This document shows positions 1-12,173 of a DNA stretch of 64,000 nt, piece by piece. The stretch covers positions 4,774,001-4,838,000 of the forward strand of contig JALGAS010000002.1 of assembly GCA_023078685.1 (NCBI GenBank), in the 5' to 3' direction. Made by a program: the position numbers and the translations under genes. This DNA is from Neopestalotiopsis rosae. Taxonomy: Eukaryota; Ascomycota; Sordariomycetes; Amphisphaeriales; Sporocadaceae. Numbering within the stretch: the first letter of the stretch is position 1; the number at the start of each line of letters is the position of its first letter. Under the pieces are notes generated by a model. That model saw only the letters and a list, made by a program, of their open reading frames with translations. It had not been told where the DNA came from and did not search any database.

Positions 1-429
1 CATGACTCAGTCTATCATGAGATAGCTCGAGTGTGCCAAGAATTACCTTTGGTGCTTGCAGAATGACAAGGAGGGGAATGCTATATCAGACCTTTCTTGT
101 GGGGTTATATGCTGTTTACCTAGTCAGCAACTGCGCTATCATGTCATTGATTTGTGTCAGACAGATTATTCATCGTTACTGTGTGGCAGATGCTCGTACA
201 CTTTGAGAAGAAGTGAACCCAGTATAGCGCTTCCTGTTCATGCAACAAGCTCATTCGTGATGCATTGACTGTACTTACGATATATAGCATCATGGTTGGG
301 AATATCCATGCTCCCAATAATGCTGGAGAAATGCTTGCTAGTCACGGCCGTGATAGCACCACACATGGGACTGTTTTCAATATGTATTCCATATAAGCTA
401 CTTACGACATTGTCAGAGGATGTCACATC
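1..429. other. intergenic, no gene seen
   Basis: Short open frames on both strands here lack recognisable motifs and splice logic. The right part is the 3' flank of the lactonase-like gene. Nothing else is supported. Confidence 0.5.
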
Positions 430-1684
430 TCACTCGTCCCAGATCACGGCACTGAGCCCATCCTCGCCACCATCAGTGCCAGGCGTCGCAATCGCCAAGT
501 TGGCAACAAGATCCCCCAGTTTTCCCGTCGCCGCATCACGCTGAATAATGGCCACATTCGACGACGTCTGCCCGCCGACGGCCACGAGCGTGCCGGCCTT
601 GTTGATGGCAAAGGTGCGCGGGTACCAGGCGTGGGCGTTGGTGGCCTCGACAAAGGCAACGGCGCCGCTGGCGGCGTCGATGCTGTACGTCACGATTGAG
701 TCCTCCTTGGCACCAAATGTCTTGTCGTTGCGGTTCACGGCGTACAAGAAGTTGCCCGACACGTGGACCTCGGCGGCCTTGGAGCCCGCGGGCGCCGTCT
801 TGCCCTCGGCGTACGTCGACAGGGTCTGCGTCCTGCTGAGCGTCAGGCAGCCCGAGCTCGGGTACGTGACCTTCCACGCCGAGACCGAGTTGCCGAGCTC
901 GTTGACCGTGTACAGCATTTGCCCTTCCGTGGACCCGGTCTTGGGAGCCCACCAGGCTCCGTGACGGGGTCCGTCTCCGGCGCCGGCCTCACCGGGTGCG
1001 CAGGCCGTCAGCTGTCCGCTAGTCGCGTCGACGCTGAATATGCGGACGAGATCGGCTCCGAGATCTGGTGCGATCAGATACTTGCCCGTCGGATCAGTGA
1101 TGACCGAATGTGGGTGCGGAGCCGTCTGCCGACTCTTGTTGGGTCCTGGCGCAGACATGTTGAACTTTTGCGTCTGTAATGCTTGCGTACTTGAAGTCAA
1201 GGGAAGCTTGAACGTGGTGAGCGTGGATGCGTCGCTGAAAACTCGAGTCAGTCATTCGTCCTTTACCCTGCGATCCAGTACGGACTCACTACTCCACAGT
1301 GGCAACGAATCCACGTCCATCTGAACCGCCATAAAACGATCCGTGAACTTCGCCGCCCTTTGTCTTGGCTTGACCCGTCTGCTTGAGAGACCCATCGGTG
1401 TTGACAGTATAGGTAGTTGCGACTCCGCCGCTGATGCCCTGTTGGCCCGCACCAGATTCGTCAAAGCAGTACAGCGTTCCAGTGTCGGAATCGAGCTCGA
1501 GCCAAGTAGGCATCTTGCCACATCCACCCGTCGACGAAGTCGACTTCAGTGTGCCAGTGCTGCCATTGACGGCCAAGTCGAGCGAGTAAACCTGGCCAGT
1601 GTAGTGCGAAGCCAGCAGCTTCTCGGCGAATGCAATTGGTACAAGCCCGAGGGCTGACAGTACCAATGAAGTGAGAAGTGACAT
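430..1684 (-). CDS. secreted lactonase / carboxymuconate-cyclase family beta-propeller protein
   Basis: Predicted protein of 399 aa in two exons (1684-1290 and 1234-430), with a 55-nt intron (GTGAGT donor, TTTTCAG acceptor). I start at the ATG at 1684 because the longer open frame begins with a non-ATG codon; from there the protein opens with a hydrophobic signal peptide ending near AFAEK. The body has repeating blade-like segments (HPHSVITDPTGKYLIAPDLG, MLYTVNELGNSVSAW, WYPRTFAINKAGTLVAVGG), as in the 7-bladed propeller family PF10282 that includes 3-carboxy-cis,cis-muconate cyclase and 6-phosphogluconolactonase. The signal peptide argues for an extracellular or vacuolar place and against a cytosolic pentose-phosphate role. 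The substrate cannot be told from sequence. The family call is firm; the reaction is not. Confidence 0.85.
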
Positions 1685-2592
1685 ATTGAGGCCGAGTGGG
1701 TTACAGAGGTGCAAGTGCAATGAAGAGGTGGAGGAATGACCAAGATGATAGGTAGCAATTCCTCGCCCGTACGTCGTGCGAAAAAGACATGATAAGTTTA
1801 TTGACCGAACCGACTGCTGCTGCTTTTCACCAATATCTCAATACGAGAAGACACGTGAGCTGCTGTTAGGATCTCCAGGTGCTTGCTATGTCGAGCTTTT
1901 ACCCGTTTCGGCCGTGCTGTGTCGCAAATTGATTCATGTAATTAAGCCTCCGTACACCGATACGGCTAGATCCGGAGCACCGTTGCGGGAGCCCCCAAGA
2001 TCGCCTCATGCTTGCGCGATGATACCCAAGCCTTGCGGCTAATTGGCAACTTATCCGCGATCCGAGAAGAGGCCAAGAGAACAGGCGCCTGCTCAAGTCG
2101 CCAAAAGAGCACCGAATATTGCTTTTGTCGGAGGAGTGGAATAGTCAGCCCGGTAATAGCACATAACACCCAATGTGTTTCTTCCATTTTCCCCGTGCAA
2201 CGTTCCAATTACAATGGAATCCACCCGTATGGATCAGCATGATTGTTATATTATACCCAGATTACTGGCATGAGGCACCGGGTAGCAAATCACGAGGAAA
2301 GACGCACGTGAAGCATATCGCGTTATCTTCCTCAACCTAATCAACGGATATGCGGCGCTTCCTCGTATGTTGACATTCGATAGGCAACATTGCTTCGGAT
2401 GAGATATCCGGGATTCCAGCTGTTGAGAGAGGCGCAATTGTCGTATAACGAGATATGGAATATGGATTGATCTTCTTAAGGGGCCCTCATTACCAGAGCC
2501 ATCTGCTCGATTGACTGGTGATCGTAGCGTCTCGTAATCAGTGGTCAGTCAATTCGAAACAGCATCGCAGCCCACTGTGATCCCTCCCCAAG

Positions 2593-4151
2593 ATGCACTA
2601 CCTCACGTCCACCTGTGTATGCCTGTTTGCAGCGCTGACACAGGCCACGGCAATCAACAAGCGCGCTGCCCTGGACGACTGCCTCAGCTCGGCCCTGGTA
2701 CCTGTTGACGCCGCAGGCTCGGCCGACTGGAAAGCCGACGCTGCGCCGTATAACCCGCGTCTTACCTATACGCCTGTCGCCATTGCCGTACCGACCAAGA
2801 CGGAACACATCCAGTCTGCCGTGTCATGCGCTGCCAAAATCGGAGTCAAGATCAATGCCAAGTCTGGTGGTCACAGCTATGCCTCGCTTGGGTTTGGCGG
2901 CGAGGACGGCCACTTGATGGTGCAGCTTGACCGCATGTACAATGTCACACTGGACAAGACCACCAACATTGCAACGGTCCAAGCCGGGGCAAGATTAGGC
3001 CATGTCGCGACGGAGCTCTACAATCAGGGGCAGCGAGCTATTGCACACGGAACTTGTCCTGGTGTTGGAGTATCAGGCCACGCGCTCCACGGCGGCTTTG
3101 GCATGAGCTCACACTTGCACGGGCTGGCCCTGGACTGGATCGTAGGCATGACCGTGGTCCTGGCGAACGGCACCACGGCGCACTGCTCGGCGACGGAGAA
3201 CGCGGACCTGTTCTGGGCCATGCGCGGAGCCGGCTCCAACTTTGGCATCGCGGCGTCGTACGAGTTTGACACCTTTGCCGCGCCCGCGAGCGTGACCGTC
3301 TTCTCGGCCTCGCTGCCCCTGACCAAGGCCAACGGCGCCGCCGGGCTCGGTGCCCTCCAAGACTATGCTCAGACCGCCATGCCGGCTGAGCTCAACATGC
3401 GCGTCTTTGCCTCGTCTTACTTCACCAACCTCGAGGGGCAGTTCTTTGGGGATGCAGCTGGGCTCGCGACTGCACTGTCACCGTTGTTTAATAAGACGGG
3501 CGGCTCGATATCGCAGTCACAGAGCATGGGCTGGTTGGACGCTCTAACGCACTATGCCAATGGAAAGCTGGATGTGACGCATCCGTATTCGCTGGTAGGT
3601 CTTGGCCCCATTCCATATGAACTAGCCTGCCCCCTTCTCCTGTTTCTTTCCACTAACACTTGAAATAGCAAGAGACAATCTACGCCAAGAGTCTGGAGCT
3701 AAAGGGCCTCAACGGGACGGCGGCGACCAACTTTGTCAACTATTGGTTTGATGTGGCCAAGAAAGTGTCGACGCGGTCATGGTACTTCCAGCTGGACTTC
3801 CACGGGGGAAAGACGTCAGCCATTGCCAATGCTACTCGTGCAGCTTCGTCGTCATATGCCCATCGTGACAAGCTCTTCCTCATTCAGTTCTATGACCGCC
3901 AGTACAGCGGTGCGTACCCATCCGACGGCTACTCGTTCCTCGACGGCTGGGTCGCCAACGTGACCGCGGCACTCACTCCTGCAGACTGGGGAATGTATAT
4001 CAACTATGCCGACTCGAGCCTAAACCGAACCACAGCGCAAAACGTCTACTACGGCGCAAGCTTGCCACGGCTTCAGCGGATAAAGGCGGCCGTTGATCCA
4101 AATGAGCTTTTCTACTATCCACAGTCAATTCAGCCAAATGCTGCAGCCTGA
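2593..4151 (+). CDS. secreted FAD-linked oxidase, BBE / glucooligosaccharide-oxidase type
   Basis: Predicted 494 aa in two exons (2593-3594, 3669-4151), with an intron from GTAGGT to AATAG. A signal peptide precedes INKRAALDDC. The FAD-binding domain (PF01565) shows KSGGHSYA, with His about residue 94, and HGTCPGVGVSGHALHGG, with Cys about residue 155. These are the two positions that attach FAD covalently (8-alpha-histidyl and 6-S-cysteinyl) in glucooligosaccharide and chito-oligosaccharide oxidases. The C-terminus has the berberine-bridge motif, YYGASLPRLQRIKAAVDPNE followed by PQSI (PF08031). The likely role is extracellular oxidation of a sugar or aromatic alcohol with release of hydrogen peroxide; the substrate is unknown. 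It is convergent with the amino-acid permease downstream. Confidence 0.9.
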
Positions 4152-4416
4152 GCGTTGAAGTGAGTCACGATGGGGAGTCCGGGATACATCAAATTGAATA
4201 CACGTATTAAATTGAAATTAAGATAATGCGCATTTGTCCTCACCACGTGTGCTGTAGAAAATCTCTCGTGTTGCTTCGATTGCTGTTGTCATCTTCCGTC
4301 TATAATGGCTGTTCTGTCTTGCGCCTAACCAAAAAGGAAGTCCAAGCTCCTGTCATAGAAGTTCCTTGACGGGGTCAGCATCTGCCTGAACGGCATATCT
4401 TTCAACGAACTTGAAC

Positions 4417-6188
4417 TTACTTCGCTGGCCTGGGCACATAGTTTCGCGTATACTCTTCAATACCGGCAAGGTCCTGTTGAAGATCGACTTCGTCTGGTGA
4501 GTAGAACCTGGTCTTGTGCACAAGCTTCCATCCTATAAAGAGAACAGGGAAGATGAAGACCATCATATAGCTAGACATTGCCATTAGTCTTACTTGTATC
4601 CGATTGTTGGGATCATGCATACATACCTGAAAAGAAAGGTGCTGACATCCCACAATCCTGGAAGGAAAACCGTGTACCCCTGGAAAAAGGCCATGAAAAA
4701 ACACGCACCACAAGCATACCAAGCTGCATAAGGCTGAAATAGGCCTCGATATGGAAGAGACCTTCGATCAATTCCCTGCGCCTTGCAGGCGCGGTAGAAA
4801 CAAATGTAGGTCGCTGCCATGATGCAGTAGTTGATGACTTGCGAGGCAGTGATGAGAGAGACGAACCATCCCAGCACGGTTGCTGTGTTGGAACTGACTT
4901 GCAGGAATGAAAGGAGTGCAATCAGCAGAACAACAATGACGCTGTAGATAGGAACACCGTTCTTGAGGCATTTGGTGAGAAATTTAGGTGCCTTTCCCTC
5001 AAGAGCTAGCCCGAATAGTGAACGAGAAGCGCAATAGACACTGTGGAACGAGTCAGTCAAAAGATTTCCCATGCCCATCATCATAAGTGTAATCCAAGGT
5101 TAAACTCACTAACTGTTGCCGGCTGAGAAGGCTGCTGTCAAGACCATAGCGTTCACTATGTGAGGCAGCACCGGAATTCTTAGCCGATTCATAGCGACCA
5201 CGTAAGGCGAAGCTGCGGCGCCGGGTTCGCCATTCGTATACGCATCCTTCAAAGTCTGATCATTGTAAGGGACAAGAATACCAACACAGAGCGCACCGAG
5301 CATAAAGAATGAGGTCAAGCGGTAAAAGACAGCGTTGAAGGCGCGTGGCATGACACTCCGAGGGTTTTCGGCCTCACCCGCGGCCATCGAGACGTAGTCG
5401 GGCCCAGCAATCGTGAATGCAGCAGCGATGAGACACTGCAGAAAACCCATGAAGCGGCCGGTATCGCCTGTATGATAGTACTCGGCAAACGCTCCAGGCT
5501 CATACCAATATCGAAAGCCAAATCGGTCATGTAGAGGATTGCCACCAAGCATCACGATAAAAGTGAATATGATTAGCCCGACAATGAGCAGCATCTTGCC
5601 TAGAGCCGCCCAGAATTCAGTTTCTCCGTACCATTTGACGGCCAAGATGTTGATAAGTCCATATAGAAATATGATAATGGCGATGATCCCTCCAACTGGC
5701 ACCGCATCGCTCCAGAAGTGAATGATCAGATTGCACGCGGTTACCTCGAATGGCACCAAGGCCGCCTCAAAGATGAAAAAGTTCCAGCCAGCGGCAAAGC
5801 CAATTGCCTCGTCGACCCAGCGGCCGGCGAAGCGGATGAAAGGCGACGATATCGGGAGGTAGGTTACCATCTCGGCCGTGCTGATTGTTACCGCCAAGAT
5901 GACAGTGCACCATATTGCGAATGCAAGGAAGAGACTGGCGGGGCCGCCCGCGATCAGATTTTTGCCAATCTGAACGTAGAGGGCCGTTCCAATTGTGCCG
6001 CCAATACCAATGAGTTGAATGTGTCGCGATTTGAGCTTTCGGTGCGTGTGATCAATCTTGCCTTCACGCAACGATTCGTTGACGCTTGAAGGACGGTTCG
6101 CGACATATTTCTCAGGATCATTGCCGCCTGTGCCTGCCGGCGGACCATGACCATGCGATTGAGCATAGTCTACACCCGTAGATGCCAT
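4417..6188 (-). CDS. amino-acid permease, fungal YAT family (DIP5-like)
   Basis: Predicted 548 aa in three exons (6188-5110, 5040-4627, 4570-4417). The first junction restores the conserved SAGNSYVYCASRSLFGLALE stretch and the second restores STFLFSYMMVF. The protein has a hydrophilic N-terminus, the family signature RHIQLIGIGGTIGTALYV at the first helix, about twelve membrane helices and a soluble tail. The tail region RGLFQPYAAWYACG and QGYTVFLPGLWDVSTF resembles the dicarboxylic amino-acid permease DIP5 branch of yeast. It should be a plasma-membrane proton symporter for amino acids; acidic amino acids are only a guess. The stop codon overlaps a GTAAGT sequence, so a further small 3' exon cannot be ruled out. 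Confidence 0.9.
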
Positions 6189-7314
6189 TTTGCGCTTCGC
6201 TTTTCTGTACGCGTTCTGTGATGCTACAGCAGATGGTACTACTGCACAAGTGGCGGAGGTTACCGATTAATGAAGAGACTTGAGGAGTAGAGAGAAGAAC
6301 TCGACCACGAATTCCATGAGCACTGAGTACGGATGGTCAATGACGAAGGACCTTTTGTCTAGTCGTGCAACCAAGCCGACAAGACAGATCAGCAGGGTAA
6401 ACAAGAGGCTGAGATTCGCGGGTTACCGAGACTGATTACAGGTGCCAACCCCAAAGGATGTGTTGCCAAGTTGAGGCATCCCAGGGTCCCTATCGGTGAG
6501 TGGGGGAGACGGAATATATGTACCCACAGATACAGGCTTTTGCATTACCGTTAGCGTCATGTAGTGAGCGATATTCGTCCTATTTCTAGGATGTTTATTG
6601 AAACTCACAATGTCTGCAGTTGTATGTTTCTCATTGTCGATTTCCCAAAGCCAGGTGTGATATCACAGTTGCAGCCATTGTATGCAATTAAGGTGTATGC
6701 ATCAAAACTGCATCGCTCGCTTTGTGGCACGCGCCCGTCGTTCAGGCGATTTTGAGTGAACCCTTCAGCTGTCATTACCCCACGACGCAGATGGGGAATG
6801 GCCAGGGACCTTGGAACGTATTCACTGTAGTACTGTACAAGGTTCTAATCGCCTGCTCGCTAAGCCAAACCCTGCTCCCTACCTACTGTGTAAGGTATCC
6901 ACATCGATCGCTTCCAAGAAGCTGGGCGGGTTTGGCGGGCTTGTGACAATCCTGACCGGCAGCAGTCTAGGCTTCTTGGGGTCTTCCTCTCGTCTCGTCT
7001 CAGGAGCACCGCTGCGCTCAGAACCCACTGCTTTATGTGATTCGCGAATGGAAAAAGAGCTGTATCAATTTCCCAGCGAGCATACCGCCACGGTGGAACG
7101 ACGTGATGCGGACGCCACTCCAAGGCTGATGTGCATGGTAAGGAATGTATATGGCACAAAAAGTGTGATGCATTCGGTTCAGACGGCTGTCGGAAGACCG
7201 GCAATCTCGTTGGTCAGATTGCCATTGAACAAGAATCTTGTGCCCATGAGTATGAGCTGCTGCATAGCAATTAGACGGCGAGCGACAAAATACATGGACC
7301 GTATCCGTTCCTGA
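6189..7314. other. intergenic, permease promoter side
   Basis: This holds the upstream region of the permease and the 3' flank of the PLD gene. Several open frames of 60-167 codons occur, but none shows a family motif. I see no gene. Confidence 0.5.
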
Positions 7315-8826
7315 TTATCCAATATGTGACGGTGAATTGAATATGGTTCTAGCCCGACCACTCAGGCCAGCAGCGACAGTGTCGCTCACAGTCTTGGCAA
7401 AGTCGGCCGAGTGAAACAATATTCCAAGTTCTTGACTGGTGAACCAACTTGCTCGGTCCATGTTGCCTGAACCCAGGATTGTATACTCGTCGTCAACAAT
7501 GGTCAACTTCAGATGCGAGTGGACTGGCTCTTCTGTTACATTGGTCTGCGCGTTTTCCAGGTTTGCGTGAAAGTAGGAAATCTTTAGAGACCCTATCCTT
7601 TGACGTCCAGCTTCAAGGTCAATCATGGGCTCAGCGCTAGAGGCGCTCGCGATCGATCGAGGCTTGGTTCTGCTGTTAACAAGTTTGTTGTATCTGCGGA
7701 CCAGAGATCGAAGACATAAGGCGGTCGTGGTGCCTGACGTGACAATCTGCTCCAACAACATCATTCCCTTGGACGTGACAATGGTGACTTGAACGCCGCG
7801 CTCAAGAGCGTCTAAAAGACCATTGATTACGGCAGTACTTGTCAAGTTTGGAGTTTGCACGTAGATCGTCCTCTCGGCCATGCCAATCAGTCGTAGTATG
7901 GCAGCGTTCAAGGGTGTGGATGGAGGCGCCGGATGATTGTGCCAGGGTAGAGGTCGAAACCTGGGGTTTTGGTGATGCGAGGACGGCAACAGCACTGTTG
8001 GAACGGCAGGGCCTTCAAATGATGCAAACCGTCTAGCTGGACTCTGAATGGTCCTCAACCCAATACTTGTCGAAGCTGTGGTTTGAAGGGCGGGGAGACT
8101 ATCAAAGACAGTATTCATTGATTCGTTATGCCCCAGATCCAATTCCTGCTCCCAGACGTCGCGATAGAATGCCATCAGTTGTTGCACCGCATCGCCCGTG
8201 ATCTCTACACAGCCCTCCAGCCACGATTCCCAACTGACGTTGCAGCTCGGTAGCCATGCTCTCTGTCGGTCAACGACAAGGAATTTGGGGTGCATGACGC
8301 TGAAGGGCAGAAAGAACAAGCTCTTGACTTCAAGTTCGATGCCACCAGCTCTCAGTAGATCGGGGCTGGGCAGCCCGAGGGTGCCTTGCCATTTTTCTGG
8401 CGGATACACATAACCGTCTCTAGAGGTTGTGTGAAACAATTTCTGGAAAAGGGATCTCGAGGAGAAGCAGATCCGAATACGCAGCTGGGGCAATGGAGCG
8501 GCATCTGGCCCGCCTTCCTGGACAAGTTGACGTCGATGCTCAGCAAGCTGCTCGAGGGTGTCTTTCAACGCCGTGAGCGTTGCAGATGGTGCCCAGAAGC
8601 AGGTAACGAGAATCACTTCAGACCGCGCCTTTAAAATTGCAGGCAGAAGCGAGTTCGTGTAGATGGATGCTCCTGTACCGAGTTCAAAGGACTGCGGGTT
8701 TGAAGTTGTGATCAAGGACTGTACGCGGTTCTCGCCGTGATATGACGGAAGCTCATCGCGACGCACGTCGCTGGATTCGCGAAGCGCTTCTTGCCATGGG
8801 TCGATCAGGGCACCCAGAGGCCCCAT
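7315..8826 (-). CDS. phospholipase D-family protein with two HKD motifs
   Basis: Uninterrupted frame of 503 aa from an ATG at 8826. Two PLD half-sites are visible: MHPKFLVVDRQRA near the middle (H-x-K-x4-D, followed by NVSWESW) and HSHLKLTIVDDEYTILGSGN then MDRAS near the C-terminus. Both His, Lys and Asp sets are present, so the enzyme is probably active on phosphodiester bonds. There are no PX or PH domains and no clear membrane helix. This makes it closer to the cardiolipin-synthase / bacterial-type branch than to the large eukaryotic PLDs. The substrate (phospholipid or other) is unknown. A Pro-rich linker (FRPLPWHNHPAPPSTP) separates the halves. Confidence 0.85.
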   Translation of the reverse strand: MGPLGALIDPWQEALRESSDVRRDELPSYHGENRVQSLITTSNPQSFELGTGASIYTNSLLPAILKARSEVILVTCFWAPSATLTALKDTLEQLAEHRRQLVQEGGPDAAPLPQLRIRICFSSRSLFQKLFHTTSRDGYVYPPEKWQGTLGLPSPDLLRAGGIELEVKSLFFLPFSVMHPKFLVVDRQRAWLPSCNVSWESWLEGCVEITGDAVQQLMAFYRDVWEQELDLGHNESMNTVFDSLPALQTTASTSIGLRTIQSPARRFASFEGPAVPTVLLPSSHHQNPRFRPLPWHNHPAPPSTPLNAAILRLIGMAERTIYVQTPNLTSTAVINGLLDALERGVQVTIVTSKGMMLLEQIVTSGTTTALCLRSLVRRYNKLVNSRTKPRSIASASSAEPMIDLEAGRQRIGSLKISYFHANLENAQTNVTEEPVHSHLKLTIVDDEYTILGSGNMDRASWFTSQELGILFHSADFAKTVSDTVAAGLSGRARTIFNSPSHIG

Positions 8827-9304
8827 TTGGCCCTGAAGATGATTACAAAAAAGAGTTCGGAACGGGAAGGGCGAGATGCACAGTGAATGGGCTGGACAGT
8901 TATTGGTGAATGTTGAATGTTGTGACAGAAACCCGCTGTACCCGTTCTTCGCCGTTGGTTGTTTGGATTTCTAATTTTGGTAGCTAGGTAGTTAGGTGTC
9001 ATCGCAAGGGCGCTATACGGTCCCACCGGAAACGCCATCTTGGACGACAATTAGTGCAAAGCCCCACCCAGGGAGGTCTATCAGTGGTTTGTCCACAGCG
9101 CTTGCTAAACGTGTTTGGGTCACTTGTTTGCAGGACGACACCATTCTCTGCTTGCCTTCCTTGATTTGTTTCTTCACATAGAAGACTGACAACAATACTG
9201 ACCAGAATGTTACAAAGTATCGATGAGGTGTATATTGATTGGGTATTCTTCTGCCTTGGTCTCATGCCAAACTCGGAAGTCGCGAGTTCTACTCTACATC
9301 TACA
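8827..9304. other. intergenic, PLD gene upstream region
   Basis: Upstream sequence of the PLD gene and 3' flank of the zinc-cluster regulator. No supported gene. Confidence 0.5.
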
Positions 9305-12173
9305 TCACAATCCAACATATGGGCCTTGACGCACCCAATCTACGCTGTCCAGCCATTGCATGAACATGGAGTCGTCCTCATTGATGATCCAGTCTGGCGG
9401 GCCGAACCCAAAGTCGGTAGGCATTGCCGAGCCCATGCCAGGCATATATGCCACCCCGGCATTGCTGGCCGTTTCCACCTCCATCGGACCCTCGCCCAGT
9501 TGCTGCGGCGGCAGCATCTGTTGTTGTTGCTGTAACTGATCTTGCTGCTGATCTTGTTGGTTACCATTATCGTGTGGACCTGCACACGGTTGCTGGGGAC
9601 CTGCCACAGCGCCAGGCTGATCCGATGGCTTGGGTGCCAGAATCTTATCGAGGACAAAGATGAGCATGCGCCGGCCATCTTGGCTCATGTCATACATGCT
9701 ATCGTTCGGGTCTACCACACCGAGTCTCGCTGCAAAGACGGAAAGGTCCTGTATCGTCTGGCTCCGTGGTAGCAGCGGCTCTTTGGGATACACTGGCAAC
9801 TGCTCCTGCTTGAACAGCTCGGCGGCGATGATAATGGCCGCCCGGAGACCGTGCACCACGAGTATCGAGGTAATGTCTAGCTGAAATTTCGAGACCATGT
9901 CGGGGCTATGCCCGACCTCGAGGACTTCTTTGAAAATGGTTTGGGAGATCTGGATCAGCTTCTCCGACGTGGCCACCTTTCTCCTAATCAAGAGGCGCTG
10001 CAGCATCAGCTCGTTGCCGCGTGTGCCGTGGCGGATAACGGTCAAGTACAGTTGCTCCAAGAGATTCTGAGTGGGGTTGAACTTTTGATGTCTAGCCTCA
10101 CGAATCCACGCTGGGACACGTTGCCAGTGTTCTTCAGTCTTCCTCTCAATGTCGGACGCTTTTCGAAGAAGCTCCTCGTTGGAGCAATTGCGCAGTGTCA
10201 GTTCCAAGACATCTTCCCTCCTCTGAGCGAAACCAAGCCAGACCCTATACCATGTCCCGCGGTGGAGTCGGCCAGTCCTGTTATACCCGTACTCGTCCAT
10301 TTGCGCGAGTAAGGCCTCGATCTCTTCATTGCTCATCATTAGCTGACTGTCCGTCAGATCTGAGGGTGCGTCCAGATCCCAGTAGTGATACGACGCACGA
10401 GGCGGTCGCCCAAGAAATGTTGCGCTTCCAATCTCGGCACAGTAGGCGCTCGCCCGCGCCCGCTTCCGCAGCTCTACCAGAAAGTGTGGTACACTCTCGT
10501 TGGCCTCGATCTTCTGATGCCACTTGAGAAAGACTATGGCGGAGACTATTTCTCCCGTTTGCCTATAGCTGTCATAGGTATGGACACCCCTTACTAGTGC
10601 AGAGCAGATGTGATCCTCAACCAGTAGCCATAGAAGTATGTCGTTGACGGCTGCGCATTTCTGAGCGAATGCGACGCACGTGTTAGACACGTGTGTGGCC
10701 TGTTTAGCCAAGTTGAGGCGATCGACATTGTGCTTTTGGAATATGGCATGGGATGCTTCGCAATACCTGGCGCAAATTCCCACAACGGCAGCAATGATGC
10801 CAATGACCTCCCAGCGGATATTCGGGCCCGTGGCCAAGTCTATCCACTCTGCCGCCGTGGTAGTACCATTGAACACGAGTGGCGCCTGGGTATTGCGCCA
10901 TAATAGTTCCGAGAGTCGATACATGCTGTCAGTGTCCTGCGACTCTAGCACATCGCCATGGCAAAGCCATAACTTCCTCAGCCATCCCTTGACAATGCCC
11001 ACTATTGAGATGTCATCAGCGCCCTCACAAACTTCGTACCACTTGTCGATAAAATCATTCACAACCCATCGATTGCTTAGAATTGAGAGAAGGCGACACC
11101 CCTGAGTAATAGACTCCGCTCCTATAGGGAAGTCTGTCTGTTGAGAAGACGTAGAGTCCGAGGGAAAAGTCCCATTAGTATCAAAGTTCTCCCTGAATAT
11201 GGACCGGTAGCTGTTATCTGCCGTATATGAAGTGTCCTTTTTGATATATGGCTCGGCATCGAGACGAAACGGCGGCGCAGAAGCCGCACGTTGGCTCTGG
11301 GCAGAAGAGTCGGTCTGGTAATGCCCGCTGGGAGCAAATGCATCGTTCCTGTTGTTCGGCCGGGGGCCTTCAATGGACGAAGCAATGCTCTGCGCGTGGC
11401 TCCCATCCGCCGACCTCGACGGCGTGGGGAGGGGCCGCTTTGGCGCCTGGCGAGGTGCACGGTTCTGACACTGGAGGATCAGCCAGGTTCCGGTGACGAG
11501 CGGGCTCGGACGAAGGGTGATTAGCTCCGTGTCGTTCGGTCCGCCCCCGTTGGATATGATCTTTGGGGGCGGGCCGAGTAGATACGACATCATGCGGCGT
11601 GTGGAGCTCTCAGGCCGGCCGAACTTCTAGACTACGAGAGGGGAATCATATTATATTGAATGGTAAAGAAGCTCAAAGCAAACAGAAAGACAGAGACACA
11701 TTGCTGACGAAGAAGAAATGGCAAAAGACTGAGTATGAATGACAGTTCGAGTAAGTGAATGACAACAAAAAGTGTATACTAACCGGTTGTGTTAGTGGGT
11801 TGGGGTGGTATATGCATTGATCAACACAGCGCCTCTTTATGCAGCGGCCGCAGGTTGGTACAGTATCTATATATCGGAATACAATCGTCAGTGGCCATGT
11901 ATAAGTGATGTCGTGGGGTTACAGCAGTGGTAGTGTTGTATTGCGCCTACTATACTATTCTAGCAAACAAAGCAATCGTGGGATGGGCATTTGTGTGGAG
12001 AGGCGGAACCAGCATTGGAGGGCACGAGACGTACGATCGCATCTGAGCTTCGACTTGCGGCATGGCTCGCAAGATTGCAACTTTCCATTGCGTCGGTATT
12101 TCCCTACGTGGTGGGTCGGCACCGCGGTGGAATCTGGGACAGCCATAACGTCTTCGACATTTTGGTATGCCAT
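9305..12173 (-). CDS. Zn2Cys6 transcription factor with fungal middle homology region
   Basis: Proposed three exons: 12173-12035, 11866-11784 and 11626-9305, about 847 aa. The zinc cluster is split by an intron after the third cysteine. Exon 1 gives CEPCRKSKLRCD and exon 2 gives H-TVPTCGRCIKRRC then CIYHPNPLT, a full set of six ligands. The large exon carries a middle homology region (PF04082 type) with the landmark ATFLGRPPRASYHYWDLD. A Gln-rich tract (QQDQQQDQLQQQQQ) lies near the C-terminus. An alternative acceptor at 11471 in the same phase would shorten the linker. It is a nuclear DNA-binding regulator with unknown targets. The start ATG follows CLPN in an open frame that has no earlier ATG. 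Confidence 0.8.

Noticed and set aside
4417..4419. GTAAGT overlapping the permease stop codon, suggesting one more intron
   Set aside because: The protein already has the expected length and C-terminal tail, and no clear downstream exon was found.
11471..11783. Long 313-nt intron in the first zinc-cluster regulator
   Set aside because: A shorter 157-nt intron ending at 11627 is in the same phase and uses the open frame that continues upstream, so it is preferred.
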